Source of the DNA: Cavia porcellus
Lineage: Eukaryota; Chordata; Mammalia; Rodentia; Caviidae
NCBI RefSeq assembly: GCF_034190915.1
Contig: NW_026947486.1
Coordinates: 25,641,344 to 25,705,343, forward strand
Length of the DNA stretch: 64,000 nt
Direction of reading: 5' to 3'
This document shows, piece by piece, positions 50,395 through 62,049 of this stretch. Under the pieces are notes generated by a model, which was not told where the DNA came from, did no database searches, and saw only the letters and a program-made list of their open reading frames with translations. Made by a program: the position numbers and the translations under genes. Positions within the stretch are counted from its first letter, which is position 1. Every line of letters begins with the position of its first letter.

Positions 50395-52362
50395 TAGTTG
50401 CTTTTCTCATTGCTGAGACAAAATATCTGACACCCAAAGTTAAAGAAAGTTTTATTTAGCTCACATCTTGAAGAAGTTTCAGTTCATAATCACTAGCTCC
50501 AAGGTAGGGTGGCACATGGCAGAGGGGCAAGATCACAGAAGACAGCAAAAAGCAACAAGACAGAGCAGACAAGCCTTTTTCTGCCCTTATTCTATCCAGT
50601 CTACTAGGATTAGGGTGGTCCAATCCAATCCAATCAGTGCACTGATCCAGCAGTCAACACTCTTAATCCCAACACTGCACTAAAAATCAATTACACACTC
50701 TAGGTTCAGTCACCTCCAAAAAAACCCTATGACCGTATGAGGCTTTAGGGGGACAGCTAGACACAAACAGTAACATTTTGCCTCTGGCCCCCCAAAGACT
50801 CATGCACATCCTTTTATATGAAAGACATTTAGTCCATCTACAAGAGTTGCCAGAGTCCTAACAGTTTCAGCACCGCTTAGAAGTCCAAGTCCAAAGTCTC
50901 CTCTGAGATTTAAGGCTAACTCTTAGCTTTGAACCCCTGTAAAAATGAAAAGAAAGTTAAATACTTCTAACATTCAGTAGCACAAGACAGATATTTCCAT
51001 TCCAAAAGATACAAATAGGAGGATACTAAAGGAATGTTATCAAAGCAAGTGCAGTAGTGCAAACACTAAGTCCTGTAGTTCCATGTGCAGCATCCAAGGT
51101 CATCTGTGGCACCAAAATACTTGGGTGGCTCTGTTCCCAGGGCACTTCCCGGTGGTTGTAGCTCCCATGGCTTCTCTCTTAGGCCCACTTTGTTCTTTCC
51201 TTGCTGTTTTCCTCAGATGATCCACATTCCTGGCTTCTTCAAACTTCTGGAGTCTCCACTGCACCTCTGGCTTCACATTCACAGATTCATATACTGCCCT
51301 CTCATATTCTTCATGCACCTAAAACCAGTACCATATGGATAAGGCCAAGGTCTACTGTTTGCTGGAGCAGTAACCAGGCTTTCCTCTCTCTTGGTGATAA
51401 GGGTTGAGTGCCTGGTTCAATGGGCACTCTTTTTTTTTTTTTTTTTTTGTCCTTTTCTTTTTTAAGGTACCAGGGATTGAACTCACGACTGCCTGCTTGC
51501 AAGGCAGGCGCTTATGCTGCTGAGCTAAATCCCCAGCCCCTCAATGGGCACTCTTAATCCAATTCTGAAGAAAAAATTCTCTAGACCACCACCATTTTGG
51601 ATAATGGTGCACTGGAGATTTCTTTTCAAAGCAAAGTCTTTCACTTTTGCAAATTTGAGGCTGCAGAGAGTAGTGTCGTGCTGCTTCTTGTGATGCTCTC
51701 AAGTCATCTTTTCTACTCTCTTGTTCCTTTTCAGCAAGATTACTTCTGCTCTACCTTTGTAGTCCACACTTCACTGGAGCTTCCTTTCTGGCCAATATTT
51801 TGAGTCATTCTGCTAGGTGCTTTGCTCTTGATTCTCAACATAAATCTGGCTAAATGCTCCCAACAGTAGCGATGCCACTGCCTCAACATTCAATTACCTT
51901 GAAATTTCTTCTGCCAGATTAATTAGTCTGCTGCACTTAATCTCAGTCTCAGGCAAGGTCTTTGAACACATGCAAAATGAAGATAAACTTTCTGCCAAGG
52001 CATAACATACGTCATCTGGAGTCCAGTACCCAGAGCAATCCTTCTGCCCAGTAGAAATTTCCTGAGCCCACTAGGCTTTCTCATCTTCTGAGCTCTAACC
52101 AGAATTTCCTGTACAGTAAGGTCTAAGGTGTTCCAGCGCTACTTTTTTATCCAGCACCTCTGAACCCTTCCAATTCTTCCCACAAGTCATTCCAAAAGGC
52201 TTCTGAACCACATGGTCGGGTATAGTCACAACAACAGCCCCATTTCTCTGATACCAAATACTATCTTAGTTACTTTTCTTGTTGATGAGACAAAATATCC
52301 AACACTCAAAATTAAAGGAGAAAAGATTTAGTTAGTGCACAGTTTTCAGAGGTTTCAGTTCA
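50395..52362. mobile_element. 1.97-kb interval bounded by ~90-bp direct repeats, family unknown
   Basis: CTTAGTTGCTTTTCTCATTG at 50,395 and CTTAGTTACTTTTCTTGTTG at 52,264 begin similar blocks. Both continue GAGACAAAATAT and end GTTTCAGTTCA. The interior has no recognised protein. The left block reads like a sequence seen often in other rodent genomes, but I cannot name it. It may be an LTR-type element. Confidence 0.5.
51432..51540 (-). mobile_element. ID SINE, minus strand, perfect 15-bp duplication
   Basis: Duplication TCAATGGGCACTCTT at 51417-51431 and 51541-51555. Inserted in the unidentified interval. Confidence 0.95.
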
Positions 52363-53010
52363 GTTCCAGACACTCATTAAGCCTCACAACAGCCATATGA
52401 AATAAAGATTATCCATGTTTAAAGTTGAGAGACCAAAATGTAGAGAGATGAAATGACATGCCCAGAACTAGAAAATAGATGAGCTGGAATTTCAGGCCAA
52501 GTTTCCCTGACTCTTAAGCAATTTGTTTACTACTGTCCATCACTCCTGTTTCCAAAATGGAGTTTTATTTTAGCTGTCATAACTTTGTCATGGGTATCAT
52601 ACCTCTCATTTCCACTGCACACTGTACATGAATTTCCATGACACTCATTTTTATGACTCTAACCACCTACGCTTTAATATATTTTCACTATCCAACACCC
52701 TTTCCGGTTGTATTGAAACAAAAATAATGCCACCCTGGTGGTGAAATAATGGCTCTGTATCTTGACTTGATAGCTACATGAATCTACAAGCAAGGCAGAA
52801 TTCTATAGAAATACATATACAGATGAGTGCACACAAAACTAGTGATATGGTAATAGGATTAGTGGATTATGCCAATGTTAGTTTCATGGTTTTAATATTG
52901 TACTATACTTACATAAGATACTACCATAGGGAAGCTAGGTGAAAGTACACAGGAACCACCTACTACTCCCCTCTACATTTTTTTGTAGTTTTTGGGGAAT
53001 TCACTTACTT
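52363..53010. other. PHF8: PHF8 intron 2, unassigned
   Basis: Unique-looking sequence. No exon or known repeat recognised. Confidence 0.4.
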
Positions 53011-53013
53011 TTT

Positions 53014-53142
53014 GTTTTTTTTTTTTTTTCTTTGATAAAGGGTTATGCTATATAATTTGGGTTGTCCTTGAACTCATGGCAATCCTCCTGGCTTAACCTC
53101 CCAGTGCTGGGATTACAGAGATGTGCCACCATACCCAGCTTG
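53014..53142 (-). mobile_element. B1 SINE, minus strand
   Basis: Poly(T), GTCCTTGAACTCATGGCAAT, CAGTGCTGGGATTACAGAGA. Confidence 0.83.
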
Positions 53143-53415
53143 CAAAAAAAAATTATACCTAGCCAAAACATGTCCTATGAACCCCCAAAGAACTGTCCTT
53201 CTGAACCTTCTAACACTATAACCTACAAAACCTTCTCCAGGACAGGAATTATGTAGTCCACACATTATATCTAGAAAGTCCTAAATATGAATGCTAGGAC
53301 TTCTCTTTCCTTTGTCACACACTCCCAAAGCTTTAGGTTGGTTACCTTTCTGCAGCTTCAAATACAATGATGTTTGCTTTTACTTGAGTTTTACTTGGAA
53401 CAAAAATGTAAAGTA

Positions 53416-53560
53416 TACCAGGCACAAAGGCACACATCTGTAAACCCATCACTCAGAATCACTGTTAATTTGAGGCCAGGCTGGGATACATACTGAGTTC
53501 AAGACAAGCCTAAACTACGTATCAAGACCCCCATTTCAAAAAACCAAAAAAAGAAAAAAG
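53416..53560 (+). mobile_element. B1 SINE
   Basis: AGGCACAAAGGCACACATCT, both internal blocks, A-rich tail; diverged. Confidence 0.75.
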
Positions 53561-54102
53561 AGCATATCTGAGTTTATAAACCCAATTATCCCTATCTTCC
53601 ACAACTTTCAATAACTTAACCAAAACAGTGTTTTATACTGTTTAACTATGTAACTATTTTCTAGAGTAAGAGTTCAACAGACCTACATTTTACTAACAGC
53701 ACAACAGCTAATTGGCCGTATAGTTTTCGGTAGTTATTAACCTCATGGAGGAAAATGACAGGTCCAAAGAGCTACTGTAAAGATTAATTTGTCCTTTTTA
53801 ATCTGGAACAATATGGAGTACATGAGAAATATTTCTTCTTATTACTTTCATTAAACATAGGTAAAAGTCTTAGAAATAATATAAAAAACATAGGAAGACT
53901 CTGAAAGGCAAAAAGGAGGAAGAATACTGAGGGATAGAAGGATCCAACCACCTACCAGGTAATATCAACAGAGAGACACCAAGTAGGAAATCTGGACTTC
54001 CACCAAAACATGGCAGTGAGGGAGTAGTATCTTCTCCTGCCAGTGAAGTACAATATATGAAGACGCTTGCAAAAAACGGAAGTTTTAAAGAAGATCCAGA
54101 AG

Positions 54103-54250
54103 GTTGGGTGTGGTGGTACACACCTATAATCCCAGCACTCTGGAGGTTGAGGCAGGAGGTCTGTTGTGAGTTTAAGACCAGCCTGGGCTACAAAGTGAGA
54201 TCAATGTCAACTGAACTGCATAGACACCATCTCAAAAATTTAAAAAAAGA
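54103..54250 (+). mobile_element. B1 SINE
   Basis: TTGGGTGTGGTGGTACACAC through GACACCATCTC. Confidence 0.87.
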
Positions 54251-54497
54251 TACATAAAATTTAGAGTCTTATAACAATTCTTTGAATGTCAAGGATACAA
54301 TAAAAGTAACTGTTCATCATACCATGAATAAGAAAAATCACAACTTGAATGAGAAAACGAAATCAACATACATGTCAACACTAAGCACAGATTTTTGCAT
54401 TACCTGAAACAATTTTGAAAGTGTCATAAAAATGTTTCAATGAGTAATTACAAACATGGCAAAAGTAAATGAACAGTAGAAAATGCCAATAAAATAA

Positions 54498-54640
54498 TGG
54501 TGCATACCTGTACTCCCAGCACTCAGGAAGCTGAGGCAGGAAGACTTCTGAGTGTTTTAGGTCAATCTGAGCTACATAATAAGCTCAAGGCCTGTCTCAA
54601 CTACATTGTGAGACACTGTTTCAAAAATAATTAATAAAAA
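54498..54640 (+). mobile_element. B1 SINE
   Basis: ATGGTGCATACCTGTACTCC through GAGACACTGTTTC. Confidence 0.82.
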
Positions 54641-54833
54641 CAAAGTCTCTGTAAAGAAAGAAAAGACAAAATAAAAGAACAAAATGAACTTTTAGATCTG
54701 AAAAATATAGCAAATTAAAATTTACTGGGTAAGATCACAGCACAATGGAGACAACAGAAGAAAGAACCAGTAAATTTGATGCAGAAATTACCCAATCTGA
54801 ATAACAGTAAGTAAATACATTAACAAAATCCAC

Positions 54834-54922
54834 AAGGCTGGGATGTATCTCAGTGGCAGAGCACTTGCCCAGCATGAACAAGGTCCTAGTTTCAATCTTC
54901 AACACTAAATTAAAAAAAAAAA
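54834..54922 (+). mobile_element. ID-like SINE, old
   Basis: GCTGGGATGTATCTCAGTGG ... CCTAGTTTCAATCTTCAAC. Confidence 0.65.
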
Positions 54923-55131
54923 AACAGAGCCTTAGCAACATAAGACCGTAACAAAAGACAAACCCAAAGAAATCCACAATGAGACATGGTTTAATTAACT
55001 CCTAAAATTAAGACACTTTTTAAAGTAGTGAACGTGAAATTTTAAGTAGTGAACATATTACCTAAAGAAAAACATGAATTCAAAAGAGAGAAGATCTATT
55101 ATTGGAATCCATGAAGCCAAAAAGTAATACA

Positions 55132-55280
55132 AAGCCAGGCATGATAGCACAAGCCTGTAATCCTAGTACTCAGAAAGCTGAGGCAGGAGGACTGCCTGGA
55201 TTTTGAGGCCACCCTGTGCCACATAGTGAATTCAAGGCCAGCCTTAAAGTACACAGCAATACCCTGCCTCAAAAAAAAGA
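55132..55280 (+). mobile_element. B1 SINE
   Basis: GCCAGGCATGATAGCACAAG through AATACCCTGCCTC. Confidence 0.85.
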
Positions 55281-55380
55281 TTAATAGTGTAGATTAAAAA
55301 CCACTAAATTATATGTTGCCTATGAGAAATTCACTTCATATACAATATATATATAGTAAACTAACAGTAAAATATTAAGG

Positions 55381-55455
55381 GCTGGGTGTAGGGTTCAGTG
55401 TCAGAGCACTTGCCTAGTATGCAGGAGGCCCTAGGTTCAATTCCCACATCACAGA
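55381..55455 (+). mobile_element. ID-like SINE, old
   Basis: GGCTGGGTGTAGGGTTCAGT ... CTAGGTTCAATTCCCACAT. Confidence 0.65.
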
Positions 55456-55461
55456 ACTCTC

Positions 55462-55995
55462 AACCCAATGACAGCAGAATATACACTCCTCTCAAGTGAC
55501 CATGGAACATGTGCCAAGGCAGAGTATATCCTGGGCTATAAAACAAATCTCAATAAATGTAAAGGAACCAAAGTCACAGAATATATTCCCTACTATGGGA
55601 TCAAACTAAAAATCAATAAAACAGTAAGTAACAGGAAATTCTACAAACACCTAGAAACTAAACAACACACTTCTTTACAATTCATGAGTAAAATATAAAT
55701 CAAGAGAAATTTAAAGATGCACTGAACTACCTGAAAAAGAAAACAGATCAAAATCTGTGGAACACAGCTATATTGGTGTCGACACGGAAATTTGTAACAC
55801 TATCTTACATTAGAAAAGAAAGAAAATCGTTGATGAACAATCTAAGCTCCCATCTCAACAAACAGTAGAGAGGAACAAAGGAAAGCCAAAGTAAGCAGAA
55901 GAAAAGAAAAAATAAAATGTAGAAATCAATGAAATTAAAAAGACAATGAAACAGAAAACTCATGCTTTGAAAATAAAACTGACAAACCTCTAGCA
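55462..55995 (+). mobile_element. Ancient L1 ORF2 fragment
   Basis: The translation of 55,468-55,698 matches the C-terminal endonuclease region (YILGYKTNLNKCKGTKVTEY), with frameshifts after it. Distinctly older than the other L1s. Confidence 0.7.
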
Positions 55996-56021
55996 AGTCT
56001 GACAATGAAAAAATGACAATT

Positions 56022-56100
56022 TTATTTGCACTGCTAGGAATCAAACCTAGGGCCTCACATATTCTAGGCAAGCACTCTGCCACTGATCTACAGTCTTAGT
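56022..56100 (-). mobile_element. ID-like SINE, minus strand, old
   Basis: TTGCACTGCTAGGAATCAAA ... CACTGATCTACAGTC. Confidence 0.6.
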
Positions 56101-56439
56101 TCCACAGAGCCTACAGATATTAAAAGGCTAATAACAGAACATTATAACTAATTATATAAATATAAATTTGATTTCTTATTATACCCCAAATGGAAAAAAA
56201 TATATAAATTTGACAACTTAGATAAATGTATCAATTCATTGGAAAGTACAAACTCCAATACAGTCAATATAAAATAATTTAGTTTGGTGTGATGAAATTC
56301 TTTTGCTAATAATTAACAGATTCATCATACTTTATCTACTTCATCAGGTATTTGTCAACCAAAAAAATATTTTTTTTCAGTACTGGGAATTTAAACAGGA
56401 CTATGCACTGATCTCTATCTACTGCCTTTTAACTTACTT

Positions 56440-56690
56440 TTTTATTTTGAGACAAGTTCTTGTTAAATTGCCCATGCTGAGCCAGGCATCATGGTACACT
56501 CCTGTAATTCTAGCACTAGGAAGGCTGAGGCAGGAGGATAACTGCAAGTTCAAGACCAGCCTGGGCTACAAAGTGAGGTCAAGGTCATCCTGAACTACAT
56601 AGAGACCCTGTCTCAAAAAAAACATTCCATGCTGACCTTGAACTCACAACAATATTCCTGCCTCACCTTCTAGAGTAGCTAGACTTAATC
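56440..56690 (-). mobile_element. Minus-strand B1 split by a plus-strand B1
   Basis: Halves 56,440-56,480 (TTTTGAGACAAGTTCTTGTT) and 56,627-56,690 (GACCTTGAACTCACAACAAT) read as one SINE when the inner copy is removed. Confidence 0.82.
56481..56626 (+). mobile_element. B1 SINE nested in an opposite-strand B1
   Basis: Full copy with 9-bp duplication CCATGCTGA at 56472-56480 and 56627-56635. Confidence 0.88.
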
Positions 56691-56760
56691 GTGTCCAACT
56701 GTCCTTCGTAAACAGAAAAATTGTAAGGCAGTGAGGTTTTTGTCAAAATGCAAAACATTA

Positions 56761-56905
56761 GTCAGGTTTGACAGTGCATAAGGGTAACTCTAGCGCTTGG
56801 AAAGGTGAGGCAAGAGGATCGCCGTAAGTTCAAAGCCAGCATGGGCTACATAATGAATTCAAAGCCAGCCTGGACTACATTGCTAGACTTTGTCTCAAAA
56901 AACAG
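56761..56905 (+). mobile_element. B1 SINE
   Basis: CAGGTTTGACAGTGCATAAG, two internal blocks. ACAGAAAAGACCTCTG follows it and is repeated 48 bp further on. Confidence 0.82.
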
Positions 56906-57100
56906 AAAAGACCTCTGTTAGAGATGTTTCCAGAATTGAAAAAAAAAAACAGAAAAGACCTCTGGATATCAATAAATGCTTGCCAACTAGTTTTCTCCTA
57001 TAGTGTACAACAATGATTCTCAAAGGTTAGGATGCATCAGAATTACCTGTTCGTTAAAGATTGCTGAGTTCTAGTTCTACCTCAAGAATTGTCATTTTTG

Positions 57101-57183
57101 GCCGGGGACATAGCTCAGTGGCACGGCACACGCCTGGCAATTGCAAGGTCCTGAGTTTAATTCCCGGTACAAAAAAGAAAAAA
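57101..57183 (+). mobile_element. ID SINE
   Basis: GCCGGGGACATAGCTCAGTG ... GAGTTTAATTCCCGGTACA. Confidence 0.83.
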
Positions 57184-57292
57184 AGAATTTTTATTTTTAA
57201 CAAATTCCCAGTTGATCAACCACTTTGAAAAAACAGGCATTCCCCAGTATCAGAAACTATCACATTCCCCACAAAGGAAAGAGAAATCAAAA

Positions 57293-57447
57293 TCCAGGGA
57301 TGGTAGCACATAACTATAATCCCAGCACTTGGGAGGTTGAGGCAGGTGGACTGCTACTGAGTTGGAGGCCAGCCTGGGCTACACAGTGAGTTCAAGGCCA
57401 GTCTCAACTACATAGAAAAACCTTGTCTCAAAAAACAAACAAAAAAG
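57293..57447 (+). mobile_element. B1 SINE
   Basis: GGGATGGTAGCACATAACTA through ACCTTGTCTC, (AAAAC) tail. Confidence 0.88.
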
Positions 57448-58467
57448 AGGGACTGAGGATTGGCCCACTTATTGAATGAGAAACACTGCAGCTATAGTCT
57501 ACTCATCTTCCTGTGGTCACAGGTCTTCAACGTGACTTGGATGTTCACCATTTTGTATAGTAATTTGAGAAGAAATATACTACAAATCAATGTTTTGATT
57601 TCTTTTGGTTTTTGCTTTTTGGGTTTTTTTTCTCCCAAAACTCAGACTCTTATCAGAGGAATAATGCTATAGCATGTGTTTTTTCTGCGTTTGAGAACCT
57701 TGGCTCCCAAATCAAATAATTCAAAGTGCAAATCCACATTCAGAATGTCACTTAACTTTCCTGAGTTCCAGATTCTCACAAGTAAAATACAATAGCCACC
57801 TCCTTTGCTACAATCTCTCCAGTTACTAACCTGGCATTGTAGATCATGTTCCCTAACTGGACTTTAAGAAATCTACCAGAGATGTAAACAGCTTCTATCA
57901 TTACCTACAGTCATTGTGGATTTAAATTTTGTGGACCTACCTATTGTAAGCAACCATGAAAACACTACGATATTCAGCTATTATCAAATGTGCTGAAGTA
58001 CAAACTTAAATGTTGTGCTGTGAGACTGCTGTACATGTGTTTGTACACATGCAAACTATGTACGGAGTAAGCAAGAACAGCCACCCACCCAAGACCTGAT
58101 TCTCAGCTAGATTCCTTGTCTGGAAGTACATAAAAAGAAACAGAAGAGATTTAAAAAATGGTTTATTTCATGGAAAAAATTAAGGCAATTAACTTGTGTC
58201 TAGGTATACCTCGAAACATAGAACACACCACAGAAATGTGATTAAAGAGGGACCTAACTTATAAATCCATTTCCATATGTCCATAAATAGCCTCCTTACA
58301 GCAGGCTTCAGTGGTTCTTGTATATGTCAAGTGCCTACTGTGCAAAGATGTTGACCACAATGTTTTTCTTTTCAACCAGCACTAATATCAAGATGCAAAA
58401 CCTATCTAGAATTCCCAAGGTTTCATTGCATTACAATATTGTTTACAATATAGAAAATTACAAATCA
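57448..58467. other. PHF8: PHF8 intron 2, unassigned
   Basis: Unique-looking intronic sequence without recognisable exon or repeat. Confidence 0.4.
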
Positions 58468-58620
58468 CCATGCATGGTGGCACATGCCTGTAATCCCAGC
58501 ACTTGAAACGCTGAAGGAGGATCAATGCAAGTTCGAGGCCAACTGGGCTACAAAGTGAATTCAAAGCTAGCCTGAACTGGAGAGTGAAACTCTGTCTCCA
58601 AAAGACCAAAAAAGAAAAAA
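58468..58620 (+). mobile_element. B1 SINE with short duplication
   Basis: TGCATGGTGGCACATGCCTG body. Flanks AAAATTACAA on both sides. Confidence 0.88.
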
Positions 58621-58884
58621 ATTACAAGCAAATGTTTTAAAAAAAAAAGTTTTAAAAAAATCACCCATGCAAAAAAAAAGCATGATGTGTACAACCATAA
58701 ATGAAATGACCTAGTAACTGGTAACAAATATAGATAGATAGATAGATCAGAAATCAGATTTACAGGAGTATTTAATAATGTGGTTAATACTTATAATATT
58801 AGGCAGGAATAAAGATAATGAAACAATATTTATAGTACAATCCCATTCTACAAAAATGTATTTTGTATTTTAAATCAAAAGGTA

Positions 58885-59029
58885 AGCCAGGCATGGTGGC
58901 ACACATCTGTAATCCCAGAACTTGGGAAGCTAAAGTAGCACAACTGACATGAGTTAAAAGACAATCTAGGCTCCATAGTAAGTTCAAGGCCAGCCTGAAC
59001 TATATAAGGAGACCCTGTCTTTAAAAAAA
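58885..59029 (+). mobile_element. B1 SINE
   Basis: GCCAGGCATGGTGGCACACA through GAGACCCTGTCTT. Its tail is the target of the ID insertion that follows. Confidence 0.88.
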
Positions 59030-59035
59030 GGAGCT

Positions 59036-59156
59036 GGGGAGGGCTGGGGATTTAGCTCAGCGGCATAAGCGCCTGCCTTGTAAGCAGGCAGTCGTGAGTT
59101 CGATCCCCGGTACCGATAAAAAGGAAAAAGACAAAAAAAAAAAAAAAAAAAGAGGA
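59036..59156 (+). mobile_element. ID SINE inserted in a B1 tail
   Basis: Very well preserved body (GCGGCATAAGCGCCTGCCTT). Duplication AAAAAAAGGAGCT at 59023-59035 and 59157-59169. Confidence 0.93.
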
Positions 59157-59169
59157 AAAAAAAGGAGCT

Positions 59170-60902
59170 AATACAACAAAAAAATTAACAGTGGATTATG
59201 TCAGATATTAGATTCATAGGTAACTTTTACTTCCTTCTATATTCTTTCTCTGTATTTTCTACAATAAGCATGTCTTACCTATATAATCAAGAAAAAACTA
59301 AAAACAGTTTTTTCAAATCTAACTTTCAGGTCTGGGTACACATTAAATAATGTAAGAAAAGTCCTTTTAATGAAGTTTGATACACAGTAACCACTCAGAA
59401 AACATTTATTCCTGTACTCTGAGTATGGAGTCAGGGTCTCCATACTGTCGGCAAAACTCCATTTTCCACATCTGAACCTATACACTTCTTGTATAATCAA
59501 AACAGGATTCATGCTAGTTTTTCTTGCAATGGCTCATTCGTTCATTCACTCAAAAATATACTCAGCATCTATTACATGTTTAGCATAGAACCAAGTTCTG
59601 GGGATTCCAAAAGTAAAAAGATGACACCTCTGCCCTCAGAGAACTCTGGCTACGCAGTGACAGACACATTTGTAATTATGAAATTAAATAATCACTTCTT
59701 AATAAGGATGAACACAAGGTACAACAGGAAGCCATATAAAGGAAGGTTTTTTTTAATAGAAGAGATATTCTATGAGTTGTAAAGGGGAGGCCACTATTAG
59801 GAATAGAAAGTGCAAAGACAAATCATAAGGGAGTATAAAAATTTCCCAAAACTATAGATAATTTGGTTTTGCTGGGACATAAAGAACAAGGGAGGAGAAG
59901 TGGCAGGAAATGAGTTTGAACAAGTAGATCACAAAAGGTCTTGCCTGTCACACAAAGGAGACTGAATTTTATCCTGCAGGGGAAACCCTGAAAAGAATTT
60001 TAAGCTGAGGAGTGACTTGATCAGCGCTACCAAAGAACCAGGAATCCTGAAAGACATCTTAATCCCCACTTATTTCCAAGCCAAAGAAAAAGGCCCCTCC
60101 TTCTAGGGTTGTTCTCTCTTAAATAAACATAAGGTAATAAACAGAACTCTGCATCTGGCACACAGTAAATATTCAATAAAGATCAGTTAAACAAGACTTT
60201 GGATGTGCTATAGGGTTGCAGCCCCTGCCTACAAAACCTTTACTTTGATTTTTGAGCAAGATAACAGGAGCAGCTCCATTGAAAAGGGCTAATGATCACT
60301 TAAAGTTCTAGAATTTAACATACAATAGGAAGTGCCATATACTGTTTTATTATACTCCGGTGTACAAATCCCCCTGATGGCTGTCTTTCCATAGATGAGA
60401 TTTAAATCCCAATAATAGGATAATACTACAGTTTTATTTCACATACTAACTTCTTTGGAATGCTGGGTGACAGGTGCTTATTCGCACACATGGTTAATTG
60501 GAGGGAATTCATTAGTGGTTTTATTCCTATTGTTTTACCCAATAACCCTTCTGCTTAATTCAATTTAGTTGGATGGTTCTGCAGAAAATACAGAAATTAA
60601 ATACCACTGCATTTCAGCCTTAATTTCTTGAATGCATACAAACTGCTTTACAGTCAGGAGGAATATATTCGATGTATTTTATAGGTGAAGACAATGAGGC
60701 TCATGGAGGCAAAGCAACTTGCCCCCATCCTTTCTGATAGTAAGTTGCAAAGAAATACACATTTTTAAAAGTCAGATATCTCGAAAATGCAGTAATGCCT
60801 CCCCCAAAGTCAATGTCTGAGGGAAAATGTAACTGTCACAATACAAAAACAATACTTTCTTTGTAGCTGGAAAGGAAAGGGTTTTAAAATATCATATACA
60901 TA
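59170..60902. other. PHF8: PHF8 intron 2, promoter-proximal, repeat-poor
   Basis: About 1.7 kb with no B1, ID or L1, which is unusual for this window. Composition is ordinary and no exon is evident. It could hold conserved regulatory sequence, but nothing specific can be read. Confidence 0.4.
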
Positions 60903-60914
60903 CACGCGCGCACG

Positions 60915-60947
<33 letters not shown>

Positions 60948-60950
60948 GCA
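60903..60950. repeat. Alternating (CG)n/(CA)n tract
   Basis: Uninterrupted alternating purine-pyrimidine sequence: CACGCGCGCACGCGCGCGCG followed by about ten CA units. Long CG alternation is the classic Z-DNA-prone sequence. It sits about 220 bp into PHF8 intron 2. Confidence 0.85.
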
Positions 60951-61165
60951 TATTAGACCTATCAGAAAGAAGAGAAATAAGAGGTTAATGCTACTTACAC
61001 CCTAGTCTACAAGACGGGATAGAAAAACCTGGATGTGGGGTGGGGAGTGGAATTAAGAGGAGGCTAGTTTCTGAACAAGAATCTAAAAACAGAGCTGAGA
61101 AAAGGGCACCACAAGTGAATATACCTGACTTGTGCACTCAGTCCAGCTTCGCTTGCCCTCCTTAC

Positions 61166-61263
61166 CTGCCGTGAAACCAGTCCTGGCACATGTCACACTC
61201 GATCATGAAGCGGGTCACATCATAAGGCAGCCGGCAGAGGCAATACACAGGCACCGAAGCCAT
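61166..61263 (-). CDS. PHF8: PHF8 first coding exon: N-terminal part of the PHD finger
   Basis: Encodes residues 1-32 plus two bases of codon 33, starting [10 protein letters not shown] at 61263. It supplies PHD zinc ligands Cys8, Cys10, Cys23, Cys26 and His31, and the aromatic and Met residues (Tyr7, Tyr14, Met20, Trp29) that form the H3K4me3 pocket in the family. The donor GTAAGG follows at 61165. The start is the first ATG in this frame and the one used by the short, common PHF8 isoform. The reading frame is also open upstream (next entry). An 'AG' lies 5' of this ATG, so the exon itself extends into untranslated or alternative coding sequence. Confidence 0.96.
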
Positions 61264-61355
61264 CTTCGCCGGGCCTTGGAGCGTTCTGCGGCGGGCCAGG
61301 TTCGTGGTGTCAGAAGGAGCGAGAAATGGCAGCACACGTCCTCTGTGGACGATGG
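61264..61355 (-). CDS. PHF8: Upstream in-frame extension of the first coding exon (PHF8 long-isoform region)
   Basis: The frame stays open 5' of the MASVP start and reads [15 protein letters not shown], then [16 protein letters not shown]. From memory this matches the N-terminal extension of the human long PHF8 isoform. The likely 3' splice site is TCCAG/CC, with the exon beginning at 61355. No ATG occurs in this stretch. An in-frame TAA lies at 61377-61375, with GTG at 61371 as the only near-start codon. A long isoform would therefore need a start codon in an upstream exon. It may equally be 5' untranslated sequence in this species. Confidence 0.6.
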
Positions 61356-61371
61356 CTGGACACAACAACAC

Positions 61372-62049
61372 TTTTTACTGAGTGAATCACCCCACTCACA
61401 CCACCACCCTACCCCACCACCACCACCCCGCGTGCACACCAACCCACAGTCTCAAATAGGGAGTTACCGCCGTCAGGATGCAACACAGCTGGTGCGGCTG
61501 TAGGGGGCAACCAAAGAAAAGTCCACCCTGCCTTTAGAATTTCTTTCACAAGGAAAGAACGTTCCGCACTCTGCCTCTGAGGTTCCCCCTATCCGTCCCC
61601 GACCTTCTTCGGCCCTGGAGTCAGTGATAACTTCTTTCCGGGTTTCATGGAAACATCCAAAGCCTTTCAGAAAGCTTCTTTAATCCTTCACTGAACCCTC
61701 TCCTTGAAAGCCTCCTGCTTACAAGCGCTCCAGGCTCCCTTCATTAATGATGCAAACCACAGCAGCATAAAGAATAAAGCTGGAGGGTACCTCGGAGACA
61801 GACCCTTGAATCACCTCTCAAAGAGAAGCAACCAGATATAAGAGAAGCGACCTCCTTCACAGTCTGCTCAGGCTACTTGCAAATCACCTCGAAGCCTTCG
61901 AGAAGGCGGCAGACTAGACTAAGCACCCAACTCAAATCACTGTTGTGAGGTCGTGTTCGGAGAGTTTAAATGATCCTTTCCTTCAGTCTCAGTACCATTC
62001 CTTCCCCGACTAGTCATCACCCTCAAAAAGTGAAATAAATCTCAATTTC
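61372..62049. other. PHF8: Sequence between the first coding exon and the minisatellite
   Basis: Probably PHF8 intron 1. A CACCACCACCACC-rich stretch lies at 61,400-61,430. No repeat family recognised. Confidence 0.4.

Noticed and set aside
50395..52362. Processed pseudogene in the unidentified interval
   Set aside because: No translation in either strand resembles a known protein, and it lacks a poly(A) tail.
58735..58750. (GATA)n stretch
   Set aside because: Only a few units; too short to be notable.
59036..59156. ID element as a functional tRNA or BC1-type RNA gene
   Set aside because: Target-site duplication and A-rich tail mark it as a dispersed retroposon; no evidence of a dedicated gene.
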